DNA from: Ichthyophonus hoferi
Taxonomy: Eukaryota; Opisthokonta; Ichthyosporea; Ichthyophonida; Ichthyophonidae
Assembly (NCBI GenBank): GCA_002751075.1
Contig: NAOQ01000273.1
Location: 50,229 to 84,947, forward strand
Reading direction: 5' to 3'
DNA length: 34,719 bases
Under the pieces are notes generated by a model. That model saw only the letters and a list, made by a program, of their open reading frames with translations, was not told the DNA's origin and searched no databases. Positions 1-13,696 of this stretch are shown here, in pieces. A program made the translations under genes and the position numbers. Position 1 is the stretch's first letter. Each line of letters begins with the position of its first letter.

Positions 1-33
1 CCGTTCTCGTGGCTGTCTACCACCATATCTACT
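1..33 (-). repeat. Fragment of an interspersed repeat, matching the body of the SINE-like element at 7321-7420
   Basis: Read on the minus strand, this stretch contains ATATGG, then GG, then AGCCA, CGAGAA and GG, in the same order and almost the same spacing as the 3' body of the tRNA-like element at 7321-7420. Only small substitutions and a short insertion separate them. The tRNA-like head is not present here. The match is short, about 30 bases, and was aligned by eye. It lies in the last visible intron of the pentatricopeptide gene, and the rest of the copy may lie outside the window. Confidence 0.4.
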
Positions 34-255
34 TCATTTACTCTCCCTTATAAAAACATATATTATCAGCTGCCTTTCTCTTTCTGTTCTACAATTATTT
101 GATAATAAGCAGGCTATGTTATTATATCTATTCTTTCTTTATATCCCTCTTTTTATATCATCTCTTAGCCTCTCTTTTACTGATGCATTCAGACTAATCT
201 ATCTATACAACCAATCACACATCCGCACACATACCCTATCTCTACATATACATCA

Positions 256-390
256 CTAGATTCATAATATGCTCACTAGATTAATAATATGATCATTAGA
301 TTAATAATATGATCACTAGATTAATAATATAATGACTAGATTACTAATATAATGACTAGATTAATAATATGATCACCAAATTAGTAATAT
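256..390. repeat. 20-bp minisatellite, about 6.8 units
   Basis: Units of the form CTAGATTAATAATATGATCA follow each other at 256, 276, 296, 316, 336, 356 and 376. They differ by one to four substitutions, and the last unit is partial. The array ends about ten bases from the 5' splice site at 401/400 of the last visible exon of the minus-strand pentatricopeptide gene, so it sits at the very start of that intron. No spacer-repeat alternation is present. Confidence 0.9.
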
Positions 391-400
391 ATTTTCCTAC

Positions 401-3400
401 CTTGGGTGAAATCTCAATGCTAGGGTTCTTTAATTTGACTGCTAACTTGAGCACCAATAATACTGTAGATCGACTCTTTTCAATTAACACGGTGGACAAT
501 AATCTGTTTATAATATCATGCGATGGGGTGTAATCGTCCAATAAAAAAGAGGCTTTATGAAGAGTTTGCATAGCCTGGGAGTACATCTTTACATGCAGGT
601 AGTGCCCTATCATCCAATCACTAGCTCTATAAGGGTAGATGAGTGTATTAATAAACAGAAGTATTAGGCAAGATAGGATCAAGATGACGTAAGAGAGGAT
701 GGCACACAGAGAAAGGGAAATATGGAATAGATTGGTCATATCTTGAGAAATATAGTAGAGTGAACAAAGGGAGAAAGAACAACACGCCTATACCTATTGC
801 TTAGCATATATAAAAACATACATATCATATTCATGTACCTATATAAATATATACATATATATATATATATGCATACATGCGTACATATGTTCTGTCTAAT
901 ACCAAATAGCCTTTTAAACCATCCAATCCTAAGTGCCTTTATATATTATTACTTACCTTTGAATAGATAGACTGCATTGGACCATATCACTAAGGATAGT
1001 ATAGGCTCGTGATATATCACCACTAGTAACACACGCTTTTATAGCCATATGATACAGGTTAAGAGGTGGGGGTACACCTTTGCTCTGCATAGTTTTGAGG
1101 TTCTGGGGAGAATAGGAAAAAAGAGAGAGAAGGAGAATAGGGAGAGAGGGAGAGAGAAACAAAAGGAGCATAAGAGGTCAACCATTATAATATACCATAC
1201 ATAGAAAAGAGGACAAGGTAAATACCATATGCTATAGCTATAGTTTATAGGTAAATATACAGGTTCCTACTATGACCTGCACAAGGAAACCAGCCTGGGT
1301 ATTTATTCCTTACCCTATTTGCTATTAATGTATGTATGCATATGCTACCTTCTCGTTGCAATCATATATATTTACTTGAATGTGTTTTGACCAATGTACG
1401 TTGATATCACCTTGAGAGCTATAAATAACCGTCCATACAACAGGCTTACATTATCTTATATGATGTCACGTATACCCTCACCCATTGGGTCTCTTACCTC
1501 TTTCCATCTCTTCTTACCCAATCCCACTCATTCCTCTTTACCTCCCTCTTACCTCAACCAACCCAATGGCGTCCATCTGCTCTTTATAAACATCGCCTAA
1601 CGTAAAGTAGGCTCGTTCATCCGACACTCCTCCCACCTTGCTCAGTTTCTTTATCATGGCAATAGCAGCCTGTACATCTCTCCCAGTATCTCTATAAGCC
1701 CTTAACAGTAAGTGGACCATAGTAGTGTCAGCTGCTAGTTTATGGTGGACCACTGATTGGAGGATATAAGTGGCTACATCAGGCTGTCTTTTCTCCAGAC
1801 AGGTTTCTAGGAGGGCATTGTAAGCGTTTACATTGGGTAGAATACCTTCTTTTTCCAGCCACTGTAGAGATATATATGGGTATGGGTAAAGTAGAGTACA
1901 TACCATTAGGATTAGTTGGAAGTCATTACTATTGGTGGAAAAAACATAAAAATATATTAACACATATACATACGCAAAAAAGTATATGCTTGCCTATAGA
2001 AATATACAAACATGAAAATACCTATAGAAATATACGTGCCTATGTACATACATATACATATATACATATACACTTATAGATATACACTTATAGATATATA
2101 CATATACATATGTACATATACATATATACTTATATATACGTACACATATACATATACATATACTCTTATACATATACACATAGATATACACATACACATA
2201 TATATATATATATATATACATAGAGTTGTACCTCTATAATCTTCAATGAAACCTTTAAATCGCCTTTGCTTAGTGGATGCCAGAGGAACATCGACCTCAT
2301 AGTGGTTGGTCCAACTAACCCTCTGGCCAATAGGAAGCGAAAGATATCTAGCTTGATATTATTGGTTACCGGCCTCCCAGTAATATCTGTGGTTTTTCGA
2401 TAGAGCCATCCTATTCGTTCGATTAACTTATTGGATGCTTGTATGTCCTGCACAGTAGGTGGGAAGTAAGAGGTAGGTAGATAGCGAGGGAGGGGAGAGA
2501 GGGAGGGAGAGAGGGCCTAGGATTGGCGCGCATTATATGATGGGATGTGTGGAGGGCTAGATATCTAATATAATGAAATATAATAATATGCAGTATACAG
2601 TGATATAATATCATAATACTGTATGACGATGTTAGAACTTCTCAAACTCACACACATGTACGCCATCAATATACACATACATATATACATACATACATAC
2701 ATATATATATATATATAATATATACATATCCATTAGTCTGTATATATGCACACCTCCGCATAAAAGATTGCACACATTCTCACCTGGTCCTGCATATGAA
2801 CCAATAGCTGCTTTACAGATTCATGATCACCCATGATAACAGACTGTCTAATTAATATCATATAGGTAGCCAGAATAGGTTGAACTTTATCTCTCAACAT
2901 ATTGTTGAAGTACTGTTATATATATATATATATAGAAACCTAGGTTAGTTAGGGAATGTACTATGATATGGATATTATATTACCCCCCTTACAGTTTATA
3001 AGTATCCTTAGATAGATATAGGTATATTGGATACATATCCACTGGTATTATATGCTGTATATGTACTACACGTAATATTTTAATTATTAATCTTTATTGG
3101 CTGTCAATATCTACACTCCAGGAAAGATCAAAGAGGTTAACTAAGGTGTGACAGCAGATTCTATGTAGAATACTATAAATAATTAGACCATATCTGAGCT
3201 AATTATCTATCAGTATGGAATAAGTGTACTATAAAATGCTAGTATGAGTAAGTTTTATGAAGTATAAAATTGTGTTTAGTTTATATGGTTAAAAAAAAAA
3301 GTATTTCTAATAAGGTAAATGAAAAATGAAGAATAGAACAATAAAGAGAGAGAAAGAGAGAAAGAAAAAAAGAAAAAGAAAGAGATAAGCAAAAGAGAAG

Positions 3401-6400
3401 CCCAAAAACACAGAAACAGCTAAATGCTTACCTTTCTTGATTTATCATACTGTCCAGCTGTACTTAATATACCAATAATACGTGTGTAGGCAAGAGGTCC
3501 TGGTCGTATCTTATTGGTGATCATGTATTGGAGTGTGGTTTCCGCCACAGTGATTGGATCATCTCCCGCCATACATTCCATTAATACTGCATACAATTTC
3601 TCACCACATACCAGTCCATAGCTTCTAGCTCTCTCAATTACCTGTGATGCGATTGATAGTGGTTGATATATGCTATATATAATAAATAATATTCAAATTT
3701 AAGTTATCATAATCATATTTTTAATGAAATGAAGACACTGTGTAATTGATTATACCGTAATATTTAGATACCTTTGCTATAATATATATATATATACATT
3801 TATTTGTCTTCTTCTATCTATTACATTATAATCAATGACACTGTATTACTACTCCTAATATTGTCCTGTATTATTTTATAATGCACAAATATAATGGTAT
3901 ATGTTAGAAGAAGAAAACATGGTATGTTAAAGTGTGGTATGATATGGTATGTAATAGTATGATAATGATATAATATAATATAGTATGGTATGGTATGGTA
4001 TAGTATGGTATAGTCTAATATAGTACACTGTACTATGGTAGTGTGGAACGATATGGTATGGTATGATATGGTATGTTGTATGATATGGTATGGTTTAGTG
4101 CATACATACATATAAACATACAAACATGCATCTACCCTACCTCTTGTACACCTTTCCTGTTACCCGTAAAGGCATATGCTCTCATAGTATGCCCTACCAT
4201 AGTCTCAGTGACTGTTATTCCCTCTTCCAGTGCGTGATCCATATACTGCTTGCATTCCTGGGGACTCTCCCTATACACCAATCACTGTTAAACTACTAAT
4301 TATAATGATTGAATACTATTACACAAAAAATGCCGCTTATATCGTATAGAATGATCTACCTCCTATCAGTAACTCAAAATGCAAATACCCTCCATAAGGA
4401 GCAATAATAAATGTAACTTTATTGTATATCAATATATGGAAATATGCACTTACACTACGTGGATATGTATAATTAATCCCAGTGGGTGTACAGTACCAAC
4501 AGGCTAAATAGGCAGGGTGTCAAGTATGTGTATCTATATAAACTTGGTTTAAAGTCTTGTTAAATAAATAATGAAGAAAAACTATTGGGTAACTAAACTA
4601 TGTGGTCCTATTATACCAATGATAAGAAAAGGAAAGAAGGTATAACGGTTACTGTAAAATATCTATAAATAGGACCATGCTAAAGTGGATATTGGTACTA
4701 CTATTATAGATATATTTACCAAGGAAACTCAATTTGATATGCAATGTACGGATATGTATAATATGATATCCTATGTTATGCTATGTTCTGAGCTCATATC
4801 ATATAACATTATATGCTATATAATATATAATATACTGAGAGACTTGTAGCTATAATAGATATACATATACGTCATATAAACTTCATACCTTTCAGCTGCC
4901 ATTTGCATTAGAGCAGTATAGACATCGGCATCAGAGTGAACACCTTCATTTTTCATGACCTGGGTTATATATGTATGTACAGGTGTATATTAGCAAGAGT
5001 ATCTTTATAATTGTACGTTAACATGTATGATAGTATGATAGTATGTAAGATATCATGTTAGTATATATGAGAGTATTTTATTACGTATGACAGTATGATT
5101 GTATGTATGATGGTATGTATGGTAGTGCGTATGATAGTACGATAGCATGTATGTATGTATGGTAGTATTTGTAATAGCATGCTAGTATGTATAATATATG
5201 ATGGTATGTATGATGCTAGATAAGGTAGTACGATAGTAAGGGTATATAGTATAAACACATGCAGTTATATACCTATGTACATATAACTGTGCATAAAAAT
5301 GAGCACACGCTTACACCAATATCATAATGCTAACTGTTGCAATATCACATTGCTTATATTCTCCCTCTCCTACACCCTTGTATACCTTTAGCATTGCTTA
5401 GCCAGTAGGATCTCATCAACCAATATGACCTATACGCAATAAGCTCATATATATATATGTACGTATAATAGTATAATGATCATAACAATAAACATTTTCC
5501 TTTCCTATTTAATGGCTTTGTTATATACCGTACGCTGATTATTATATCCTTTCAATCATTAATCACATATCTTCCCTATAAAAGTTACTATATCAATGCC
5601 ATAACATAGCATATAGCAGTAAGTATTATATTACTACCTGGAGCATGGAAGCTGCCATATCATATTTCTTTAATCGAGTCATAAGTCGTATTATCTGTAC
5701 ATAGTGACTAGAATCTGCCATCACTTTCTGCTTACGTAATACTGACATAGCCCATTGCCCCTTCTCCAGGTCCTGAAATGATAGTGCATTGGTGTATAGA
5801 TAACACACATATATATAACTACTATACTTATTTTACTATTTAAATCAGGCTATAGTATTATATATATACCTCTTTCTTTAATATCAGATATGATAATGCA
5901 TTCAAGGTTTAGTCTTTTGCACATATTTAAAATGTATCTATAGTCCTAAATATATTATAGTTTAGTATATTTTATTATATTATACTATACTATAATATAC
6001 TATACTATATTATGCTATAATGTTATATTACATTAAAACACATCATATTACACACAGAAAAAACAATATATATGCGATTTACATAGTTCTATATATATTC
6101 CATATCCAGATAAATATATATAAAGTATACAAACTAGATAATCACATATCTACAAGCACGCCAAAGGTAATTAAAAGCCCTACCAAATGAGAACTATAAC
6201 AGCTCAATGCGGCCGTTAGTGTATGGGGACCAGGTAATATACCGTCTCGTTCCATGGTTTCCAGTACTTCCTCTAGATTAAAACAATTGATGTCTTGCCC
6301 TAGGGCCTAAAGGTAGAGAGGTAAGGAGTAAGAGGGATCAGACTTGATGATTTGCATTATATTATATTGTGTACTGTTGCATTATATTCCTTTTGTGGTT

Positions 6401-8894
6401 TTTTGCATTGCATGTACCGTATGTATTGTAGATATTATATCATATTAATTTATATTTATTATACTCAATCCAGTAAATCTATATGATATTAAATCAAATG
6501 GAAAGCTAGCTCACTCATGATTGCATCAGGATCGTCTGGTCATACACATATAACTGTAGCAGCTTAAACAGAGATGATGTGCAAAGTGCATAGTAATCTC
6601 AGAGGATACCAATAGGTAGTTGCACATATATGCCAGGATAACCTATTATTGGTTTATTTATATAATATTAATTACAATATATAACCAACACGCTATTGGC
6701 CAATAAAAAAACTGGAATGTGTGATTAAAGTTTTAATATGTCTTGGTGTAAACAAATATTTTTGTAAATAGATGTAAAAAATCTTTTTTAAAGTTTTAAA
6801 GTAGGCAATTCAATGGACATATTTATTTACATGAACTTACCTGAATTTATTTATGAGATATATGGTTACGACTATATGATAAATCTTATATCTATAGATT
6901 ACTACTTATGAAGGCATATAAATATATACTATATTATAATACATAATTGTATATCCATGAACAGGGGTATATATATATATATATTAGGAAAGATGTCGTA
7001 ACTTTACTTTCTGGTGAGATGTGGAAAACACAACAAAAATAGAAAGTAACATAAAGTAGAAAATATAATATCATAAACGTTGTAATTATGAGAATAGCAT
7101 ATAATATTTGTTCTTAGCATAGAATCAATTAATTGCAATTAATTAACCAATCATCTAAATTAATAATTATTTCACGGCTGATTAAAAACTAACATAAAGA
7201 TATAATCAATCATAACATAGTATAAAGCATATTGAATTTATATGCAAGTAAAGATTGATAGATTAATTAGGGGTATAACATGAACTGTACCATAATAAGA
7301 AGATTATAATGCACTACTGTCAACCTCCACCCATTCTCGTTGGCTATCCGCCATATATTTCGGGCCACGGTGGCTCGGACCTATGGGTCAAGCCGTTAAC
7401 ATGTTAACCAACAGAGCGAAATGATATATACCCTTTCCACCTGCATATGCATATATATATATATATATATGATAGGCAAAATCCTAAGTGAAACATGTAA
7501 GAGTAATAGAATGAATGTTTATGATTTTGATATTACTATGATAGTTCCTAGACTTTTTGCTTTTGTTTTGAAATGCTGTATTATATATATATATATATAT
7601 ATATATAAATTAATTGCAATATATTTTATTATTCCGATACGATAAAATCATTGTATAAGCAATTTTAACTTTAATACCTAGTATGTATCCGTACACTTCA
7701 CATAATATTTAATACATACCCATTTATGCACACCAAAACAATTGCCCACCCAGTTATACTCTTTACCCTTACCTTAATTACCATTACAACTAAAGATATA
7801 CATATACAAAAAAAATCATACATGTATATATATGCACGAACATAGGCATGTATGTATGTATAAAAATATCAATCAATATTTTTCGTTAAGTTTTTATATC
7901 CCAAATATCTTCATTATCTCATTTTTTATTAACCAAATAATAAAAACGTATTATAATGTTACAATATACTGTATAACTAGACGCCACTCCACCAGTCAAT
8001 TAATCTAAAATATAGGAAAGACTATGCGTACCCAGAAACACATGATAGGAATATAATCATTATACAAAATATTTTGCATACTGTTATGAAGGGAGAGTGT
8101 TGGGACATGTGTAATACGTTACAGCAATATCCTATTGATTTATCTATTTGTATTAGAATATATTTTATATTCTAATTGTTTCTTAGCTGTTACTAATCAG
8201 TATTAAATACTACTTAGCCAACAGGTACAATAATAAAGAAATAAGCAATTAAACCTATATAGTAATGATTCAGATTGAGATTAATTTGTACAGGTTCCAA
8301 GAGATAATTGTAACTATTATAATGCAGGGTCAAGAAATTTTATTGAAAATAATAACATAAGAACAAATACTATAAAAAAAACGCTAATCATAATTGTATA
8401 ATACATACCTCAGGTGTAGCGTTGAGGGTGGCATGGGGTCCACAATTATGGAGAGCAAGACGAAGACATTCAGATGTATAGGGTTCATTATGGAACATAT
8501 TCTCGCATACCTGTTCTAGTTTACTGACTGTTGAATACCTACCTAGGTGTTCCATTATAGGTTTGCCCGTCATATGGGGACTATCCTGTGATAATTTCTG
8601 TTCTAACTGTGCATTATTTGTACCACCATTCTCTAGGGTTGTTTTAAAGGCGTGGTTGTTAGAAATTATCAAATTATTAGCCATATCAGATGGTAGTGTG
8701 GGTGTGGTTGTGGGTATTGCGTCGATTGTATAAAATCGTGGTGATATGAGGTTTATAGTAAGTAAAGGTACTGAGGTATGTCGACTGAGTGCTAGCCGTG
8801 GGAAGGTTTGCACCGGGTACAGGAAAAAGTATGGAGGGTGCACGCGAAAGAAACGCGCAGGCGCCTTTTCAAAATAACGCACACACCACAACAT
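401..8894 (-). CDS. Mitochondrial pentatricopeptide-repeat (PPR) protein, LRPPRC-like, 3' end outside the window
   Basis: Eleven exons were placed by splice site and phase: 8894-8409, 6306-6184, 5772-5638, 4959-4889, 4270-4141, 3641-3432, 2912-2784, 2447-2232, 1861-1553, 1102-957 and 626-401. They give 727 codons with no stop, and every junction keeps phase. The start at 8894 is the first ATG of the open exon. Residues 1-60 are rich in Arg, Phe, Tyr and Leu and poor in acidic residues (RFFRVHPPYF, then SRHTS, then RFYT), which fits a mitochondrial import signal. From about residue 163 onward the protein is a string of roughly 35-residue helical hairpins of PPR type, such as LEEVLETMERDGILPGPHTL and LEKEGILPNVNAYNALLETC. 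Animal PPR proteins of this size act in mitochondrial RNA stability and translation. LRPPRC is the closest family I can name, from architecture only, so no symbol is given. The first intron is about 2.1 kb and holds a SINE-like copy. Exon 4270-4141 has an alternative donor fourteen bases earlier. The gene is head-to-head with EMC2. Confidence 0.85.
2036..2222. repeat. CATATA / TA-rich microsatellite in a PPR-gene intron
   Basis: The intron between exons 2447-2232 and 1861-1553 is largely imperfect CATATA, TATACACT and TA repeats. They produce Tyr-Ile-rich open frames on both strands that are artefacts of the repeat. The array reaches to about ten bases from the 5' splice site at 2232/2231. 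Confidence 0.85.
3930..4095. repeat. Imperfect TATGG pentanucleotide repeat
   Basis: This stretch is built of TATGG, TATAG and GATATGG units in irregular succession. It lies in the intron between exons 4270-4141 and 3641-3432 of the PPR gene. The Tyr-Thr-Ile-rich minus-strand open frame over it reflects the repeat and is not a gene. Confidence 0.8.
5020..5240. repeat. Imperfect GTATGATA tandem repeat
   Basis: Degenerate GTATGATA, GTATGTAT and GTACGATA units fill much of the intron between exons 5772-5638 and 4959-4889 of the PPR gene. I see no coding or structured RNA signal inside it. Confidence 0.8.
7321..7420 (-). repeat. tRNA-derived SINE-like element with internal Pol III promoter boxes
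   Basis: On the minus strand there is an A-box-like segment, TCGCTCTGTTGG at 7419-7408, which matches about ten of twelve consensus positions. It is followed 26 bases later by a B-box-like segment, GGTCCGAGCCA at 7381-7371. These are the spacing and order of a tRNA gene. The arms do not fold into a clean cloverleaf, and the sequence continues into a non-tRNA body of about 50 bases (7370-7321). Part of that body recurs at window position 1-33. This combination fits a tRNA-derived SINE rather than a tRNA gene. Its GC content is clearly higher than the surrounding intron. Confidence 0.5.
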
Positions 8895-9597
8895 CGCATG
8901 TTGATGGCTTTACCCCGCTACACTCTGGGCGGGAATAATCTAGTAACATACCGAGAACATTATTAGTAAGTTTTTAGTTATTTCTGTTTGCTTTTTTCTA
9001 TTTTTTCTTTCGCTTTTGAAATAAGTATAGTAGAGTATAGTCTAGTATAGTCTATTATGTAAGTATCAATAGATTATCAGCATTACTAGACTAAAACACA
9101 ACAATATATAGCCTTACACCATTGCATACCACTATACATGTATTCGCACCCATTCCTGGGGAGTGAGTGAGATTTATTAGAAATAATAAACATGGTGTGA
9201 ATCTAACGTGGCTCACGCCATCGATAACCGCACAAGCCATCCAATGCCATGTTCTCATCTAATCCTATAATCGCATATGATAGCATGATATTACATGTTA
9301 TTCGGTATATGGCATGGCAAATACCGAGATATCATATAATAATCATTCAGTTGTTTATGCCAGTCTGATGTGATATTTACTGTGGCCCATCAAGATTGAC
9401 GCGACTCGCAATGAATAATTAGCAAATCACCGGCTCTCTTCTGTTCTGACTCGTTTGACCGTTCTGATTCGGTTTGTAGGCATCCCTTTGTCGCTTTCGC
9501 TTAAATAATATAATTTACTAATCATAAAAACACTTTTATAGAAATATATATATTGAGTGCATATATATATTTATATATTTAGGATAGTGTAGTAATT
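8895..9597. promoter_or_regulatory. Divergent promoter region between the PPR gene and EMC2
   Basis: About 700 bases separate the two start codons, which face away from each other, so both 5' UTRs and both promoters must lie here or overlap the first exons. On the minus strand, 8936-8926 contains a TTCCCGCC-type E2F/Sp1-like box. A palindrome-like GCGCAGGCGCC at about 8856-8866, inside the first PPR exon, resembles an NRF-1 site, a factor class that often drives genes for mitochondrial proteins. No TATA box is obvious next to either start. A TATATATTTAG just before 9582 could be a 3' splice site for an intron in the EMC2 5' UTR. The factor assignments are motif readings only. Confidence 0.55.
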
Positions 9598-11514
9598 ATG
9601 GTTGGGATAACAAGCCAGCAGGAGGCAAAGACTCTTCTTCTTAAATGGATGAAAGATGAGGAGAGGAGGGGAGAGGAAGCGGTGGAATGTGCCGAAGTAT
9701 TGTTGAAAACAAACCCTGGGGCCCTTGGTGATAAAGGTGGGACTGTATGTTTCATGTTATATGTTTGTATGATTAAGCTTATTTTTATAATTTTTACTTA
9801 TTTTATTATTATTATTGTGCATTATATATTGTTTATTGTGTATTCTGTAATTTCTTATAATCATTATTGTATGTTCTGCATTGTGAGCTCTACAGTTCTT
9901 AAAGATTCATTATATTTCTTATTTATTTACCTCTAGTCCAGCGTCCTTTGATACTACCTGGCCTTGCACTTACTTATCCTTTTCATGCTTTCTAAGTTAC
10001 TAAAGTTATTACATATTGCTTTTATTTGTTATGGTGTGATTTATATTATGTCATCTATGGGGATTGTATTTCTTGCACTTACAACACACATAATATTTCC
10101 CTGTACATTTTCACCCGCCCTCTTGTTGTACACAGACTTGCACACATTAAGAACATAGCAACACATTCCCACGCATAGACCACTTATTGTTCTATATATA
10201 TATGGATAATGAGTGTACTGGAAAGGAAATACAAGAAGTAAAATAAGAAAATATAGAGGAATAAGTCAGAAAGAAAATACGGTAAAGACATGAATGACAT
10301 AAACACATAATGACATGATTGCATGCTAATATAACAGTGTGGGATGTGTACGAGTATGTGGCTATGGCTGCCTTGGATTGCTGCAGGCCTGATCTTGTCA
10401 AGGTATATATATGTATATGTGTGCATGGATGGGGTTATGTGTATATATGTGTGTATAGATATATACATGTTTATATGCATATGTGCTAACTACTGATAAT
10501 GTTCTATTGTTCTCTTCTCATTTCATTCCTTTCTATACCACTTTTATTCTATGTATTTTTCCTGTTATAATACTTATTTTACAGTTATTTCTACCTTATA
10601 CCTCTTTTTATTTGTTCTCTTCATATGTCATGACTATCTAGTCTATCCTTATTTCTGCCTTACTCATCTCTTGATTAACTGCTGTTAACCTCTATCTCTC
10701 ACTCTTTACATATTTCACACCACCTATAGTTACCGACCAATAACTATTCAAATCTGATTCTCCGTTATGAATTAATATTTATACATGAATGTATGCATGT
10801 TTCTCTCTTTCTCTATCTACTTACTCTCTATTGCATGTACTTAGACTATTTCTACTCGCAATATCTTATATAAGACTATAATCTGTGTATATGTATTTTT
10901 GTTTTTTTCAGTATCTTATCTAGGCACTATCTCTATTCTCTCTGGAGATATGGTTGTAGTTATTATTTTACTGTCTTGTAGTTAATATCCTACTATGTTG
11001 CAGCTATTATCTTACTGTGTCGTAGTTATTATCTCACAGCGTTGTAGTTATAAGCTCACTATGCTTTGGTAATTATCTCACTGTGCTGTAGCTAATCTAT
11101 ATGCATAGGTATATTTATATGTATACACACGTTTGTTTACCTGTCTATGTGATTTCCATCAACGTTAACACCTCAGTAATACCCCCATGTATACAGTTCT
11201 GTGTAGAGAAACTGTGCACTAAGTTCCCCAACAGTATTAGAGCCACTCGCCTGAAAGGGTTAATATTAGAGTCAGAGGGTAAACTGGAAGAAGCAATTGA
11301 TGTTTATGATGCACTGTTGATGAAGGATCCTAATAGTATGGTAGGTATGGGTAGGTGTCTACATATACATATATGCATGTATGTACATATACATATACTT
11401 GTATATATACCATATCCATCTACATATATATAAATGGAGTTGAGGTTAGATTTGTATTTACATTGATGTATATATATAGTGTGGTACATGTGTGTATTTG
11501 TATACTTACATAAG

Positions 11515-11545
<31 letters not shown>

Positions 11546-13619
11546 TCTATCTTACTCCCCTAACCTCACCATGCTTCATTATTTCATATATACATATACC
11601 CATTAATATTACATATATTTTACATATTAATATATACAATTTTAAATTACTAAATTCTAATTCTTTCCCTTTCTTTCCTCTCTTCCCTCTATCTCCCTAA
11701 CGATACTCCACCTTATATTACAGCCTGTCAAGAAGCGTCTTATAGCTCTTAGCAAAGCCACGGGTGACTACGAGACCGCTATTACTGGTCTGTTATTTTG
11801 GGTTATATGTTTATCTTAGGATGTATAAAAATATGTCTATGTATATGTGTGGGTGGGATGGGGAGGAGTGGGGTATATATGTTGTGTGTGTATAGCTGTC
11901 TGTCTTGATATACTTGTTTTTATTTCCCGATGTACATGTAATTGTCCGAGTTGCCATACATCTAAATGTATATTCATCGGTGTGTATTAGAGAGATAGTT
12001 GGAGTTATGAATATTTTTGTATATATATCATTAACATGAGGTATACCCAGATCTGGTCAAGTATCTGGACGTATTTGTGACTGACTATGAGGCATGGGCT
12101 GAACTCTGTATGCTTTATTTGAGAGATGCAAGGTATAGCCTATGTTGTGTTATACGCTCTCATGTCCTTACTTACACGTGTTGTTTTATGCATTATGTAT
12201 AGCAGATCTTTATCTACCTACCTACATGTCCTTCTTTCCCATCAATCCACCTATATTTTGTCATTTTCTCTCTATCTTTTTACAGTATTACACTGATATG
12301 TTTTCTATTATGACCGAACCATCTACTCCTAACTACACACACACATATATATATACAGGTATACACCCGCTGCATTCTGCGTGGAAGAGTTGATCTTAGC
12401 CCATCCTACTACTGATTCCTACTTTGTGCTTTATGGAGAGGTGTGTATTGATTCTTTAAAAACTATACTATAAGGACGCCAACTAGATTTCTGTAAATAT
12501 ATGGGTATCTACATACATATATATACCTTGGTATATAGTTGATACAGAATTTCTTGTTTGGATAAATGAATTGATGCATATTTAATACATAGTAATAAGT
12601 TCGTATAGACACATGTTTTCCCGGTCATACATGCATATGTACGAGAGGATATTGGGTAGAAACACACACATATCAACCCCCTTATATTGTATATTTAATT
12701 CTTCTCCTATACACCTGTCCGTAGCCTTCTGGTTACTCCTATGGTTTTATAGAAATACGCAGATATATATTGGTACACATACTTACGGAAATGTACATAT
12801 ATATGTATAGATTTGCTATGCTCAGAAGAAATTTGATATGGCACGTAAATACTATGGCAAGGCAGCTGATCTAAATAACAAAAACTTGAAGGCTCTATAT
12901 GGTGTCTTTATGGTATGTACCTCCCTCTATTGGCATGTATATATGCTTAAGTCTGGACATGTGCATGCGTATGTATATGAATGTGTCGGTGTATTTATAA
13001 GAGTGCATTTCTTCCCCCGTGTCCACATGTTTATGCTTTGTATTTTTTCTCTAATTACTTATTTTTTTTCATCTTGATATACGTTCCTTATACACCATGT
13101 CTCTTTGAATAGGACTAAAACTGGAAGTACATACACATATACACTTATGAATTAAGTCATCACATCGACATTTTTTTTCTCTTCTTTTTGTTTCATTTCT
13201 ATGACCCTAGTATTAATACTTTGAAAAATTAAGGATGAGACGACACTTAATAGCCATCTACCCCATTCACTTCACTCTCATTATCCTTCTTGTTTTTATG
13301 CATTATCACGATATAAACCAATACTAAATATAATAAGCTAATACACATTTACACATTATCCTTCTTGTTTCTATGTACTATCCCAATATAAAACAATACA
13401 ATAATAATATAATATAATATAAGCTAATATATATTCACCCTTCCTTTTCTACTGTACACATAGTCCTGCCTCCATCACAATGGACCCAACCAAGGTGACA
13501 ATGATGATCTTGGTGATTGGGCACGTGAGCAGATTATCGCGCACTACAAAGACAGTACTATGTTGGACTTGGTTGAAAAATCTCTTAACTCTTTGTGGCC
13601 CGCTACCGGCCAAGCATAG
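9598..13619 (+). CDS. EMC2: ER membrane protein complex subunit 2 (EMC2, TTC35), complete
   Basis: Eight exons (9598-9736, 10338-10402, 11197-11340, 11724-11787, 12051-12132, 12359-12440, 12811-12912, 13464-13619) join in phase to 277 residues plus a TAG stop. Human EMC2 has 297 residues. EMC2 is the cytosolic tetratricopeptide scaffold of the ER membrane complex, which inserts tail-anchored and multipass membrane proteins. Family signatures are clear. LGDKVWDVYEYV and AALDCCRPDLVK match the human LGDD-W-IYE-V-IAALD segment. TRLKGLILESEGKLEEAIDV, DVFVTDYEAWAELCMLYL, AAFCVEELILAHP and KALYGVFM follow in the expected order as TPR helices. The N terminus differs from vertebrates. The C-terminal segment after KALYGVFM is shorter and ends WPATGQA. 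No signal peptide or membrane segment is seen, as expected. The start ATG is the only one at the head of the first exon. Confidence 0.95.
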
Positions 13620-13690
13620 TTTTACTCTATTATTGTTTGTTCGCCATATGTGAACAGATTTTCTGTTTCTGCTCTAATATTTCCCTCCCA

Positions 13691-13696
13691 AATAAA
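13691..13696 (+). terminator. Candidate poly(A) signal of EMC2
   Basis: A canonical AATAAA lies 72 bases after the EMC2 stop codon, in a short AT-rich 3' UTR. Confidence 0.6.

Noticed and set aside
256-390. CRISPR-like array
   Set aside because: The 20-bp units are directly adjacent with no spacers, in a eukaryotic intron.
1994-2239. Tyr-Ile-His-rich open frames on both strands
   Set aside because: They are translations of a CATATA microsatellite inside a PPR-gene intron.
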